Below are positions 26,413 through 34,444 of a stretch of DNA of 64,000 nucleotides, piece after piece. The stretch comes from JAGWBG01 sp034421095 (GTDB lineage Bacteria > Chloroflexota > Dehalococcoidia > Lucifugimonadales > JAGWBF01). Position numbers and translations under genes: made by a program. The stretch's first letter is position 1; each line of letters opens with the position of its first letter. Location: assembly GCA_034421095.1 (NCBI GenBank), contig DAOUKR010000025.1:62001-126000 (forward strand), written 5' to 3'. The notes below the pieces were generated by a model, which worked only from the letters and a program-made list of their open reading frames with translations, had not been told where the DNA came from and ran no database searches.

Positions 26413-26419
26413 TTGGCAT
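26294..26419 (-). CDS. Mini-ORF matching the protease N-terminal segment (copy 3, shortened)
   Basis: A 41-codon frame, MPTSNEEHRPLRGGIRI, ending GTLTGLAT. It stops early because the codon read CGA in copy 1 is TGA here. AGGAGG lies seven bases before the ATG. Its first residues, MPTSN, resemble the true protease start MATSN, which suggests an internal deletion that joined protease residues 1-5 to about residue 95. The premature stop favours decay, although the start signals are intact. Confidence 0.45.
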   Translation of the reverse strand: MPTSNEEHRPLRGGIRIRSARTNDSGGLDVLENGTLTGLAT

Positions 26420-26457
26420 TGTTTTCCTCCTAATCAACCTGTTATATGTACTTGCCC

Positions 26458-27645
26458 TTAAAGGCACGTGGCCTCTTCCAAAGCGACACGTGTCTCTTCT
26501 GTTAGTGCCTCCCTTGCCTCGCCATAAGCATCATAAGCATCCTCAAATTGTCGGGACATCATTAGCTCATTGAAATGCACCTTGCCATTTGGGTCCATGT
26601 ACCCTGCCACTTCTAGCATGGCCTCCCACAGGGCAACGAGCGCCTCGTGGTAAGCCAGCATATCATCGGGAGGCCGGATAGACCGCCTGACCTCAATATG
26701 TGGTGCGAGCTTTTCCACGAAATCCCTCCAGTAAGTAAGCTCGGGCCCGCGTCTTTCAACACATACGGTGGCGATATACCCTTCCAAGGTAACCGGAGTT
26801 GGTGTCGGCGTGGGCGTGGCCCAAGGTTCCGGGGTCGCTGTTGGGTCAGGGGTTCGCGGCGGTGAGTACTTCGTCCAACACTCGAAATACACGAACACCC
26901 GCTTGGGGGTGTCAGGGTCATGCTCGTTGGAGAAGATAAGCTCATCATCGCCGATGCGGATGTTGAAGGTGCTCCTCTTCCCCACGTACCTCTCACCCTC
27001 TAACTCTATCGTCTCCTCACCTTCCGCCGTCTGGTCCTGCCCCACGTAGAACTCATAGTCGCACTTCCGATGACCGCCGAGGTTAAGTGTTGTGTGCCCC
27101 CCAGCTTCGATGTCAACTATGTCCCTCCATTTCGCGTTGGGGAAATCTGCACCAAACACCGCACGAGGCCAGGAAGTCCTTTCTACAAAGTACACGCGGA
27201 TGCCCTCCAGACAATCGGATACGCGGAGGTCCGAGGGCAGCCAACTGTCGGGCACCTTCATGACAACCTCGATTGCGATGCCTCGTCTTGCTGTGTACCA
27301 TGTGACATAAAAAGGATGGCTGCTGACCCTGTCGCTGTACTTTCCCCCTACTCTTCTCCTGCGCTCCTCTGTGTTGTCGTATTCGCAGGCATATACGTCT
27401 GGCGTTGGCGTCGGTGTTGCGGTGGGCAGAGGTGTGGGCGCCGGCGTAGCGGTCGGCTGTGGCGTGGGAGTTGCCGTTGGTGTGGGGAATGGTGTCGGGG
27501 TTATCGTAGGCACCGGAGCAGGCTCCATTGTCGCCGTGGGCTCTGGCGTGGGTGTGGCCGATGAGCAGGCCGCCGCCAACAATAGCACGACCACCGCGCA
27601 AATGAGGACCGACAGAAGCCCGAACGATGATTGCCTTGTACCCAT
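26458..27645 (-). CDS. Pro/Thr-linker lipoprotein A (array unit 1)
   Basis: A 395-residue paralogue and the first gene of the array in the direction of transcription. Signal peptide with lipobox AAAC (Cys27), then a Pro/Thr linker. The first domain contains CEYDNTEERRRR, SDCLEGIRVYFVE and CDYEFYVGQDQTAEG. The second linker is shorter and reads TPTPTPTPVTLE. The C-terminal domain shows RRSIRPPDDMLAYHEA and ends LEEATCL. The mature part differs from B at many positions while the signal peptide is nearly the same. ATG 27645 follows AAGGAGGTGA. Confidence 0.83.
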   Translation of the reverse strand: MGTRQSSFGLLSVLICAVVVLLLAAACSSATPTPEPTATMEPAPVPTITPTPFPTPTATPTPQPTATPAPTPLPTATPTPTPDVYACEYDNTEERRRRVGGKYSDRVSSHPFYVTWYTARRGIAIEVVMKVPDSWLPSDLRVSDCLEGIRVYFVERTSWPRAVFGADFPNAKWRDIVDIEAGGHTTLNLGGHRKCDYEFYVGQDQTAEGEETIELEGERYVGKRSTFNIRIGDDELIFSNEHDPDTPKRVFVYFECWTKYSPPRTPDPTATPEPWATPTPTPTPVTLEGYIATVCVERRGPELTYWRDFVEKLAPHIEVRRSIRPPDDMLAYHEALVALWEAMLEVAGYMDPNGKVHFNELMMSRQFEDAYDAYGEAREALTEETRVALEEATCL

Positions 27646-27743
27646 GATTCACCTCCTTATCCTCCGGTTTTGTTGCAGGACTCCGTCAGCACTCACAGAG
27701 GATACTAGGACATTAGTTCTGTTAGGGTCAACCCCCTGTTGTC
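27646..27743. repeat. Array leader repeat, copy 4 (partial)
   Basis: About 98 bp matching the leader and promoter part of the other copies. Similarity stops just beyond the -35 element, with no mini-ORF, which marks the upstream edge of the array. Confidence 0.8.
27702..27731 (-). promoter_or_regulatory. Promoter of lipoprotein A
   Basis: TTGACC (27726-27731), an 18-bp spacer and TAGTAT (27702-27707) on the minus strand, 57 bp upstream of the start codon. Confidence 0.55.
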
Positions 27744-27846
27744 ACGTCGAGCCTTTTGTGGGGACGGCCAGGACGCTTCTTACCACTATTTCGCTTACAC
27801 GCGGTCGGAATAAGAGGGCAATTCTCAAATACGATTGCCTTGCGCT

Positions 27847-28782
27847 TCAGGAGAAATGGGGCATGACCTCTCTTGCGAACAGACGCAGACTCTCGGAGGG
27901 AATGGGGTCAGGGAAGAGGAGGAAGAAGTAGGTGATACCGCCTTCCACATAGCTTTTAATCCGTTCCACGCACTGCTCAGGCGTCCCTGCGACGGCTTTA
28001 GACAGGGACGCTCTATAGGCGTCAACGCCCATATTGGAACCGGCCGCACCCTCGGCGACCAACCTATCGAACTCCTCTCTGTTCTCCCCAATCAGGACCC
28101 TGGTGTTATGGCTCACCTCAATTTGCGAGACATCTCTCGCGCTCACCTTGCAGTGTTCTTCGAGAATACCCAACTTTGCCCGGTGTTCTTCCAGGCTCAT
28201 CTCGAAACCCATGTTGCATATATCGGCACACCCCGCCACAGCCCTGAGAAGATGGGTCTCGCCGCGCCCTCCCACCAGAATGGGCGGCCTCGGCTTTTGC
28301 ACGGGCTTGGGGTCATTTTTCGCCCGGTCCAGTGTGTAGTAGCGTCCCTGGAAGCTGACTTCCGGCTCACTCCATAGCAGCTTGATCATCTCGACGGATT
28401 CCTCAAGCATCCTGACTCGCACCGACGTGGGGGGATAGGAAAACCCCGAGGCTATATGGTCCGACTCCCCTCCGCCTGCTCCTATACCCAGCTCCAGCCT
28501 CCCGCCGCTGATGACATCCAGAGTGGAGCTCATCTTGGCAAGGAGCGCCGGAGGGCGATACAGGTTGGCTAACACCATGGGTATGAGCCTTATTCTCTCA
28601 GTCTTCGCTGCCAGGGCGGAGAGGGTCGTCCAGCATTCCAGGGTGGGCACATTCAGCAGGTCGTAGAGGGAGGCTGCATGGTATCCCAACCTGTCGGCCT
28701 CGGTCCAGATGCGCTCCAGAGACTCGTAGCTGTACCCGCTCTGGTGTATACGGACGCAGAACTTGACTTCCTTGCCTTTCAT
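27847..28782 (-). CDS. LLM-class flavin/F420-dependent oxidoreductase
   Basis: A 311-residue luciferase-like enzyme, shorter than the 342-aa group at 15.6-18.9 kb. Motifs are EADRLGYHAASLYDLL, KTERIRLIPMVLANLYRPPALLAKM, LDVISGGRLELGIGAGG and KPVQKPRPPILVGG. The last two resemble F420-dependent members such as methylene-H4MPT reductase relatives, so F420 is a plausible cofactor. ATG 28782 is the start. It lies upstream of the lipoprotein array on the same strand but is separated from it by the array promoter. Confidence 0.88.
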   Translation of the reverse strand: MKGKEVKFCVRIHQSGYSYESLERIWTEADRLGYHAASLYDLLNVPTLECWTTLSALAAKTERIRLIPMVLANLYRPPALLAKMSSTLDVISGGRLELGIGAGGGESDHIASGFSYPPTSVRVRMLEESVEMIKLLWSEPEVSFQGRYYTLDRAKNDPKPVQKPRPPILVGGRGETHLLRAVAGCADICNMGFEMSLEEHRAKLGILEEHCKVSARDVSQIEVSHNTRVLIGENREEFDRLVAEGAAGSNMGVDAYRASLSKAVAGTPEQCVERIKSYVEGGITYFFLLFPDPIPSESLRLFAREVMPHFS

Positions 28783-28972
28783 GTGTTCATCTCCTCCTGC
28801 CCGATGTGAGTGGTGTGGGCCTGGCCGATTCGGATATATTCTATAGTGGCAGACTATCCTATGCCATGCTCCGTGTCCGCTTGAACTTAGGTCAGCTTGA
28901 TATGGGCGTCCCTTGTGGCCAAATATATCAAGGTAATAATCGAAAGACCCTGCTCGTACTTCCAGGTCAGCC

Positions 28973-29000
28973 TTGACACGTTAGCCCGCAGGGGTACAAT
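28973..29000 (+). promoter_or_regulatory. Sigma-70-type promoter of the MBL hydrolase
   Basis: TTGACA (28973-28978), a 16-bp spacer and TACAAT (28995-29000), 45 bp before the start codon. Confidence 0.6.
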
Positions 29001-29044
29001 CAACTCATATCCTCTTTTACTTCCGCCAGGGAAGGAGCCGCTCC

Positions 29045-29878
29045 ATGCAGGTCACACCCCACGTATATAGACTCCACATCGCCGAAGACCCCAACGACGG
29101 CGGCGTTATGCACCCGGGAGGGTCCAACATCTACTTCGTGGGTGACCCTTCCCAGGAGATGTTGGTCATTGATACAGGAGAGCACTACAGGGAATGGACA
29201 CGCCGCATCCTGGAATTCTATGCGGGGTTGGGTTGTCCCCGTATCAGTGCGATAACCATTACCCACGGACACGGCGACCACATCGGGGGGGTTGATCGCC
29301 TCCAGGAGAGAATGAATTGCCCCGTGCGGTGCCATCCCAAACTTGCGGACAGATTGGGGCGCGTACTGGAGCAAGAGACCGTTCTCAAACTGGGCTCGCG
29401 GGAGGCGATAAAGACGGGTGGGGGCGTGACCTTGCGGGCACTGTTCACTCCGGGACACGAGGACGACCACGTATGCTACTACCTCCCCAGGGAACGGGTG
29501 ATGTTCAGTGGAGACACCGTACTTGGAGCGTCTTCTTCGACCGTCAACAATTTGTACGACTATATGAGGTCGTTGGATGTGCTGGCAAAGTACCGCCCGA
29601 AGACAATCTGCCCGGGGCACGGTCCGGTGGTAACGGATGCGGCTCCAAGGATACTGTCCTACATCGCCCACAGGCAGGAGAGGGAGCGGCAGGTGGTCGC
29701 CGCCCTGGAGATGGGCATCACCAACGTTGACGACATAGTGCGTTACGTTTACCCGCGTAACCTTCACAAGGGGCTTCGCAGGGCGGCGGCGAGGAACGTG
29801 GTTACACACCTGACCAAGCTCAAGCGAGAGGGCCGTGTGGCGGAGACACCAGCCACCTACACCCTGACCGGTGACTGA
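29045..29878 (+). CDS. Metallo-beta-lactamase-fold hydrolase (LACTB2/glyoxalase II-like)
   Basis: A 277-residue MBL-fold enzyme. The Zn-binding motif THGHGDHIGG gives His74, His76, Asp78 and His79. Further ligands are in LFTPGHEDDHVCYY and the late ICPGHGPV. A C-terminal winged-helix-like region (HRQERERQVVAALEMG, then VVTHLTKLKREGRV) matches the LACTB2 type of MBL proteins, which include RNases and thioester hydrolases. AAGGAG precedes ATG 29045. Substrate unknown. Confidence 0.88.
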   Translation: MQVTPHVYRLHIAEDPNDGGVMHPGGSNIYFVGDPSQEMLVIDTGEHYREWTRRILEFYAGLGCPRISAITITHGHGDHIGGVDRLQERMNCPVRCHPKLADRLGRVLEQETVLKLGSREAIKTGGGVTLRALFTPGHEDDHVCYYLPRERVMFSGDTVLGASSSTVNNLYDYMRSLDVLAKYRPKTICPGHGPVVTDAAPRILSYIAHRQERERQVVAALEMGITNVDDIVRYVYPRNLHKGLRRAAARNVVTHLTKLKREGRVAETPATYTLTGD

Positions 29879-30000
29879 AGACACGGTAATTTATGGGTCC
29901 GCTTGTAGTAATCAAGACAAGGCATTACAATGTAAGGGCCGAAAGCCGGGCCTGTCCAAGGGGATAGTGTCTAACCCCAGAGCCTCAGCATAGAGAGCAT

Positions 30001-30017
30001 ATAGACTATTAGTCTAT
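30001..30017. promoter_or_regulatory. Short inverted repeat before the coiled-coil membrane gene
   Basis: Perfect 7-bp arms, atagact / agtctat, with a 3-bp centre, 20 bp upstream of the start codon. Could be an operator; no other support. Confidence 0.2.
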
Positions 30018-30037
30018 CAACCAGATAGGGGTGCACA

Positions 30038-30292
30038 ATGGCAACGGAAGAACGGGCCCTGGGAAACCTGGAGGGGAGAATGGCTGAACAGTCGGCGTTG
30101 CTTCACCAGATCAACGCTGACCTGGCCTCCGGGCTTCAACAAGTCAGCGCTGACCTGACCTCCGGGCTTCAACAAGTCAATGCCAGAATTGACAGGCTGA
30201 TGCTGGCTATGCTGGCAATCGGCGGTGGGTTGGCGGTCGCCCTCTTCGGGGTTACCGCATCCCTGGTAACCTTGCTGGTCCGGGGCGGTTAG
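30038..30292 (+). CDS. Small coiled-coil protein with one C-terminal membrane helix
   Basis: An 84-residue protein. Residues 1-52 form a heptad-like helix with a duplicated 11-residue block, ADLxSGLQQVx, encoded by a 33-bp tandem repeat. Residues 54-80 form a hydrophobic helix, MLAMLAIGGGLAVALFG onward, ending in RGG. ATG 30038 follows 'gataggggtg'. It resembles small hypothetical tail-anchored or holin-size proteins, and I do not recognise a family. It sits alone between the MBL hydrolase and the alpha/beta hydrolase. Confidence 0.6.
   Translation: MATEERALGNLEGRMAEQSALLHQINADLASGLQQVSADLTSGLQQVNARIDRLMLAMLAIGGGLAVALFGVTASLVTLLVRGG
30116..30181 (+). repeat. 33-bp tandem duplication within the coiled-coil gene
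   Basis: Two head-to-tail 33-bp units starting gctgacctg, differing at only a few bases. The period is a multiple of three, so the frame is kept and each unit adds 11 residues (three heptad-like turns) to the coil. Confidence 0.8.
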
Positions 30293-30311
30293 CAACCTCA
30301 GGGCGTGCCTG

Positions 30312-30337
30312 CCCGCCTTCGATCCGCCGAAGGCGGG
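30312..30337. repeat. Palindromic intergenic repeat
   Basis: A perfect 10-bp stem, cccgccttcg / cgaaggcggg, with a 6-nt loop, followed by 'aatcac' as in the other dispersed hairpins. It lies downstream of the coiled-coil gene and could also act as a weak terminator. Confidence 0.5.
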
Positions 30338-30395
30338 AATCACCACCCTACAAGGAGAAATGCACAATCAGTCATCCGGGACGCGCAGGTGAGAG

Positions 30396-31241
30396 ATGCC
30401 GAAGGTCAAGGTTAACGACATTGAGATGTACTACGAGGTACACGGGTCTGGTGCCCCGCTGGTGTACATTGGAGGCGCGATAAGCGACCTGCGGTCGGCC
30501 TCGATGGCCCAGAACCCCCTTGTGGAGCACTTCCGTGTGCTGGCATACGACCAGAGGGGCCAGGGTCAGACTGACGCGCCCAACACGCCCTATACCACCG
30601 CCATGATGGGCGACGATGCCGCGGGCCTCATGGAAGCCACCGGATTCAGTCCGGCATTAGTCGTGGGGGTCTCCTTCGGAGGCATGGTAGTCCAGGAGAT
30701 GGCCCTGCGGCACCCCGAGAAGGTATTGGTGCTCGTAATGTGCTGCGCCAGCAGTGGAGGGGAGGGCGGTGGAGCCGTTGACTTCGGTCCTGTCCTGATG
30801 AATCCCAACCGGAGCCATGATGAGAATATCCTGGCGTTTCTGGCCCTAGGGGATAGCAGGCGCACTCCTGAGTACATTGCCTCCCACCGGGAGGAGATGG
30901 GAAAGATGGTGGAGGATTACAAGCGGGACCGGGAAGCTTTCCCTCCCAACCCTGTGGGCCTACCCCACATCATAGAGGCCCGCCAGTCCCATAACACCTA
31001 TGACCGCCTGGGGCAGATAAGGATACCCACAATAGTGCTGGGCGGCAAATACGACGCCCAGCAGCCCCCCGAGAACCAGGAGCGCATCGCAGCAGCTATT
31101 CCGGGCGCTGAGTTGTACATGTTCGAGGGGGGACATTCCTTCCTCAACCAGGACAAGGAGGCTGCCTACGGGACCATCATCAACTATCTGAGAGGCTACC
31201 TCAGCCAGCCGATGTTCGGCTCAGGAGTATCCGGACTCTGA
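30396..31241 (+). CDS. Alpha/beta-fold hydrolase
   Basis: A 281-residue serine hydrolase. The nucleophile elbow is GVSFGG with Ser93, the acid is in LGGKYDAQQPPEN and the base is in FEGGHSF. The oxyanion-side motif is IGGAISDLRS and YDQRGQGQTD follows. ATG 30396 starts MPKVKVNDIEMYYEVHG, a standard opening for this family. It is 60 bp upstream of the TPP enzyme on the same strand and may hydrolyse an ester or lactone linked to that pathway. Exact substrate unknown. Confidence 0.88.
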   Translation: MPKVKVNDIEMYYEVHGSGAPLVYIGGAISDLRSASMAQNPLVEHFRVLAYDQRGQGQTDAPNTPYTTAMMGDDAAGLMEATGFSPALVVGVSFGGMVVQEMALRHPEKVLVLVMCCASSGGEGGGAVDFGPVLMNPNRSHDENILAFLALGDSRRTPEYIASHREEMGKMVEDYKRDREAFPPNPVGLPHIIEARQSHNTYDRLGQIRIPTIVLGGKYDAQQPPENQERIAAAIPGAELYMFEGGHSFLNQDKEAAYGTIINYLRGYLSQPMFGSGVSGL

Positions 31242-31301
31242 CCCATGACCACGCCAGATATTTACCCTTGAGCACCAGAAACAAGAACAGGAGGATACCC
31301 C

Positions 31302-32951
31302 ATGCGAGTGATTGATGCCATATCGGAGATACTGAAACGGGAGGGGGTAGAGTACCTCCCATGTTTCCCCACCACGCCCGTAATTGAGGCTGCCGCCGGA
31401 GCAGGCATAAGACCGGTCATCTGCCGACAGGAACGGGTTGGCGTGGGCATTGCCGACGGCTTCACGCGAGTCACCAACGGGCGCCCGCCCGGTGTGTTCG
31501 CCATGCAGTACGGGCCGGGTGCAGAGAACGCCTTTTCGGGGATAGCTACGGCCTATTCCGACTCCGTACCCATGCTGGTCCTCCCCCTGGGACATCCAAT
31601 GGAACGGACGGGCATTCTGCCCCACTTCAACTCCAGGCGCGTCTACGACCCGGTGACCAAGTCGGTGGAGGAGGTCAACACGGGGGAGCGGGTATCCGAG
31701 ATTATGCGCCGTGCCTTCAGCGGCTTGAGAATGGGCCGTCCCGGGCCGGTTATGGTGGAGATTCCGGCGGACATAGCCTTACAAGAGGTTGACGAGTCCG
31801 CATCTCTGTACCAACCGGTGAAGGTCACACGCTCCGCCGCCAACCCCAGAGACATTGACGAAGTTGCACGGGTACTACTGGAGGCCCGCTCTCCGGTGAT
31901 TCACGCCGGACAGGGAGTGATGTACGCCGAGGCTACGGAGGAACTGAAGCAGTTGGCCGAGCTATTGCAGGTCCCGGTAATGACCACCCTGGCGGGCAAG
32001 AGTTCCTTCCCTGAGGACCACTCCCTGTCACTGGGCACGGGCGCGGCCACGTCGGCAGGTCCTGTCGTTCAATTTGTAGGCAAGGCCGACGTCATCTTCG
32101 GTATAGGGACCAGCTTCACCAAACACGGCATGACCATGACCATCCCTCCGGGCAAGGTGATGATTCAGGCCACCAACGATGACAGGGATATTAACAAGGA
32201 CTACACCATAGACTATCCGATTATCGGCGACGCCAAGCTGGTGCTGGGGCAGCTTATAGAGGCTGTCAAGGACCGCTTAGGGAGCAACAACCGGGATGGT
32301 GACGGCGCTACGGCCAAGGAGGTCAAGACGGCAAAGGATGAGTGGCTCAGCGAGTGGATGCCCAAGCTCACCTCTGACGAAGTACCCATGACTCCATACC
32401 GGGTCATCTGGGAACTGATGCAGACCGTGGACCCGGCGGACGCCATCGTCACCCACGACTCAGGAAGCCCCAGAGACCAGATGGTCCCCTTCTACCGGTC
32501 ATCGGTTCCCCGGAGCTATCTGGGATGGGGCAAGTCTCACGGGCTGGGCACCGGCCTGGGGCTTGCCATTGGCGCAAAGCTGGCAGCCCCCGACAAGCTG
32601 GCTATCCACTGGATGGGTGACGCCGCCTTTGGCATGGTCGGTCTGGACTTTGAGACCGCGGTGCGAAGCAGCCTGCCCATACTGGCAATCGTCTCGAACA
32701 ACTCGACAATGGCAGCCGAGACACGGGCAATGCCCATTTCACATGAACTTTACAAGACCAGGGATCTGGGCGGCAACTACGCCGACATGGCGACCGCGAT
32801 GGGTGGCTACGCAGAGCGGGTGGAGAATCCGGCAGAAATCGGCCCGTCCATCCAGCGCGCCCGCAGGGCGACGGAAAACGGGCAAGCGGCATTGCTGGAG
32901 TTTATCACCTGCGAGGAGACCGCCGCTTCTCACAGGCGGGCCTTCGGGTAG
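31302..32951 (+). CDS. Thiamine-diphosphate-dependent enzyme (acetolactate synthase-like)
   Basis: A 549-residue three-domain TPP enzyme. The pyrimidine-binding domain has the catalytic Glu in CRQERVGVGIADGFTRV. The central domain is TPP_enzyme_M (SPVIHAGQGVMYAEA), and the C-terminal domain has the GDAAFGMVGLDFETAVR to SNNS cofactor motif. It resembles acetolactate synthase, benzoylformate decarboxylase and oxalyl-CoA decarboxylase types. There is no regulatory small subunit next to it, so a biosynthetic ilvB role is unlikely. It sits between the alpha/beta hydrolase and a DUF1800 gene. Confidence 0.9.
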   Translation: MRVIDAISEILKREGVEYLPCFPTTPVIEAAAGAGIRPVICRQERVGVGIADGFTRVTNGRPPGVFAMQYGPGAENAFSGIATAYSDSVPMLVLPLGHPMERTGILPHFNSRRVYDPVTKSVEEVNTGERVSEIMRRAFSGLRMGRPGPVMVEIPADIALQEVDESASLYQPVKVTRSAANPRDIDEVARVLLEARSPVIHAGQGVMYAEATEELKQLAELLQVPVMTTLAGKSSFPEDHSLSLGTGAATSAGPVVQFVGKADVIFGIGTSFTKHGMTMTIPPGKVMIQATNDDRDINKDYTIDYPIIGDAKLVLGQLIEAVKDRLGSNNRDGDGATAKEVKTAKDEWLSEWMPKLTSDEVPMTPYRVIWELMQTVDPADAIVTHDSGSPRDQMVPFYRSSVPRSYLGWGKSHGLGTGLGLAIGAKLAAPDKLAIHWMGDAAFGMVGLDFETAVRSSLPILAIVSNNSTMAAETRAMPISHELYKTRDLGGNYADMATAMGGYAERVENPAEIGPSIQRARRATENGQAALLEFITCEETAASHRRAFG

Positions 32952-33024
32952 GCCCCACCAGGGAGTAGAGGCTGCCTGAGACGCCATTTTCGTGAGGTAT
33001 TTCCTGGCACAAGGAGGCAGAGGA

Positions 33025-34428
33025 ATGGCTGACAGAGACATAGCTTTGATGGCCCACCTGATGCGCCGCGCAGGATTCGGAGCAGACCGGGATGAGTTGG
33101 AGGCCCGTGTGGCAAGGGGGTACGAGGCGACGGTGGAGGAGCTTCTGCACCCCGAAGAGCAGGAGCCTGTGGATAGGTACGTGTTTCTCCGATACCAGCC
33201 CGGATTCTGGAAGCCGGTTACGTCTCCCGGCATGGGGAGCGCCACGTGGCTTTACCACCTCCTCAACACAAGGGCCCCGCTGGAAGAGAAGATGGCCCTC
33301 TTTTGGCATCACGTGTTCGCCACCGGACAGTCGAAGCTGGACAACTACGATGAGATGACCGACCAGATAGACCTGTTCCGCGAGAAAGGTATGGGGAACT
33401 ACCGGGAGTTGCTCGTAGAGGTATCCAGAAATCCCGCCATGATCTACTGGCTGGATAACTGCGATAACCACGCATACGCCGTAAACGAGAACTGGGGCCG
33501 GGAGCTGCTTGAGCTATTCAGCATGGGTGTGGGCAACTACACCGAGGACGATGTGCAGGAGTGCTCCAGGGCCTTCACCGGCTGGACCATCTCGGCCAAG
33601 CTGCCCAGGTTCCCCTACAACCGGTTCGACTGGGAGTTCGAGTACAAGGAGGAGGACCACGACAACGGGGAGAAGACGTTCCTGGGACATAGCGGTCGCT
33701 TCAACGGAGAGGACATCATAGATATAATCTGCCAGCAGCCTGCCACAGCCCGATTTATCTGCCGTCACCTCTACAATTTCTTCGTGGCCGACGAGCCCCA
33801 AGTCCCGTCCTGGTCGGTGACTCCGCCGGAGGACCCGGAAGCTATAGAAACCCTGGCAAGGGCATTTACGGAGTCCAACTACGATATTCGCTCCGTGCTG
33901 CGGGTCCTGTTCAACTCCGACTTCTTCAAGGAGGCCCGTTTCACAAAGGTTAAGAGTCCCGCCGAGTTGGTGGTGGGCACTCTGAGACTGGTGGGCGGGG
34001 CCGAGTTCCCCGGACCGGGCATCGGCGAGATGTCCCGACAGGCCGGCTACATGGGACAGGATATGTTGAACCCGCCCAGCGTAGAGGGCTGGCACACCGG
34101 AGCAGAGTGGATAAACAGCGGGACACTTATGCGGAGGGTTAATTTCGCCGCCGAAATGATTGCCGACGTGAGCCGGCCAGGGGTGCAGGCCATAGTCAAC
34201 AGGGTGAGACAACAGGGAGAGCTATCCCCTGAGGGGCTTGTGGACACCTGCCTTGACCTCATGGGCCCCCTGGATGTCAACCAAGAGACCCGTCAAGAAC
34301 TCGTAGACCACTCAGCCGAGGGAGGTACACTTCGCTGGGCTTCAGAACAGGAGTCCCGTTCCTCCACTCACCGAGTTACGGAGATGCTACAGCTAATAGT
34401 TTCGTTGAGAGACTATCAGTATGTGTAG
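33025..34428 (+). CDS. DUF1800 domain-containing protein
   Basis: A 467-residue protein recognised by HLMRRAGFGADRDELEA at the N-terminus, EKMALFWHHVFATGQSKL, NWGRELLELFSMGVGNYTEDDVQE and GQDMLNPPSVEGW, all characteristic of DUF1800. ATG 33025 follows AAGGAGGCAGAGGA. The frame also allows GTG 32992, which would span this ribosome site. DUF1800 genes commonly have a DUF1501 gene as partner, but here the partner is replaced by an NHL-repeat gene 16 bp downstream. There is no signal peptide. The function of the family is unknown. Confidence 0.9.
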   Translation: MADRDIALMAHLMRRAGFGADRDELEARVARGYEATVEELLHPEEQEPVDRYVFLRYQPGFWKPVTSPGMGSATWLYHLLNTRAPLEEKMALFWHHVFATGQSKLDNYDEMTDQIDLFREKGMGNYRELLVEVSRNPAMIYWLDNCDNHAYAVNENWGRELLELFSMGVGNYTEDDVQECSRAFTGWTISAKLPRFPYNRFDWEFEYKEEDHDNGEKTFLGHSGRFNGEDIIDIICQQPATARFICRHLYNFFVADEPQVPSWSVTPPEDPEAIETLARAFTESNYDIRSVLRVLFNSDFFKEARFTKVKSPAELVVGTLRLVGGAEFPGPGIGEMSRQAGYMGQDMLNPPSVEGWHTGAEWINSGTLMRRVNFAAEMIADVSRPGVQAIVNRVRQQGELSPEGLVDTCLDLMGPLDVNQETRQELVDHSAEGGTLRWASEQESRSSTHRVTEMLQLIVSLRDYQYV

Positions 34429-34444
34429 GGGGAGGTGAAAAACT

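Noticed and set aside
23071..27743. CRISPR-like or phage-type repeat array
   Set aside because: The repeats are about 230 bp, contain promoters and reading frames, and are separated by 1.2-1.3 kb genes; no cas or phage gene is present.
23420..27931. Long plus-strand reading frames rich in Val-Gly-Val-Gly or Arg/Cys-Gly opposite the lipoproteins
   Set aside because: They are antisense readings of the Pro/Thr-coding linkers. They have no ribosome sites or family motifs, and the minus-strand frames have signal peptides, Cys27 and AAGGAGGTGA starts.
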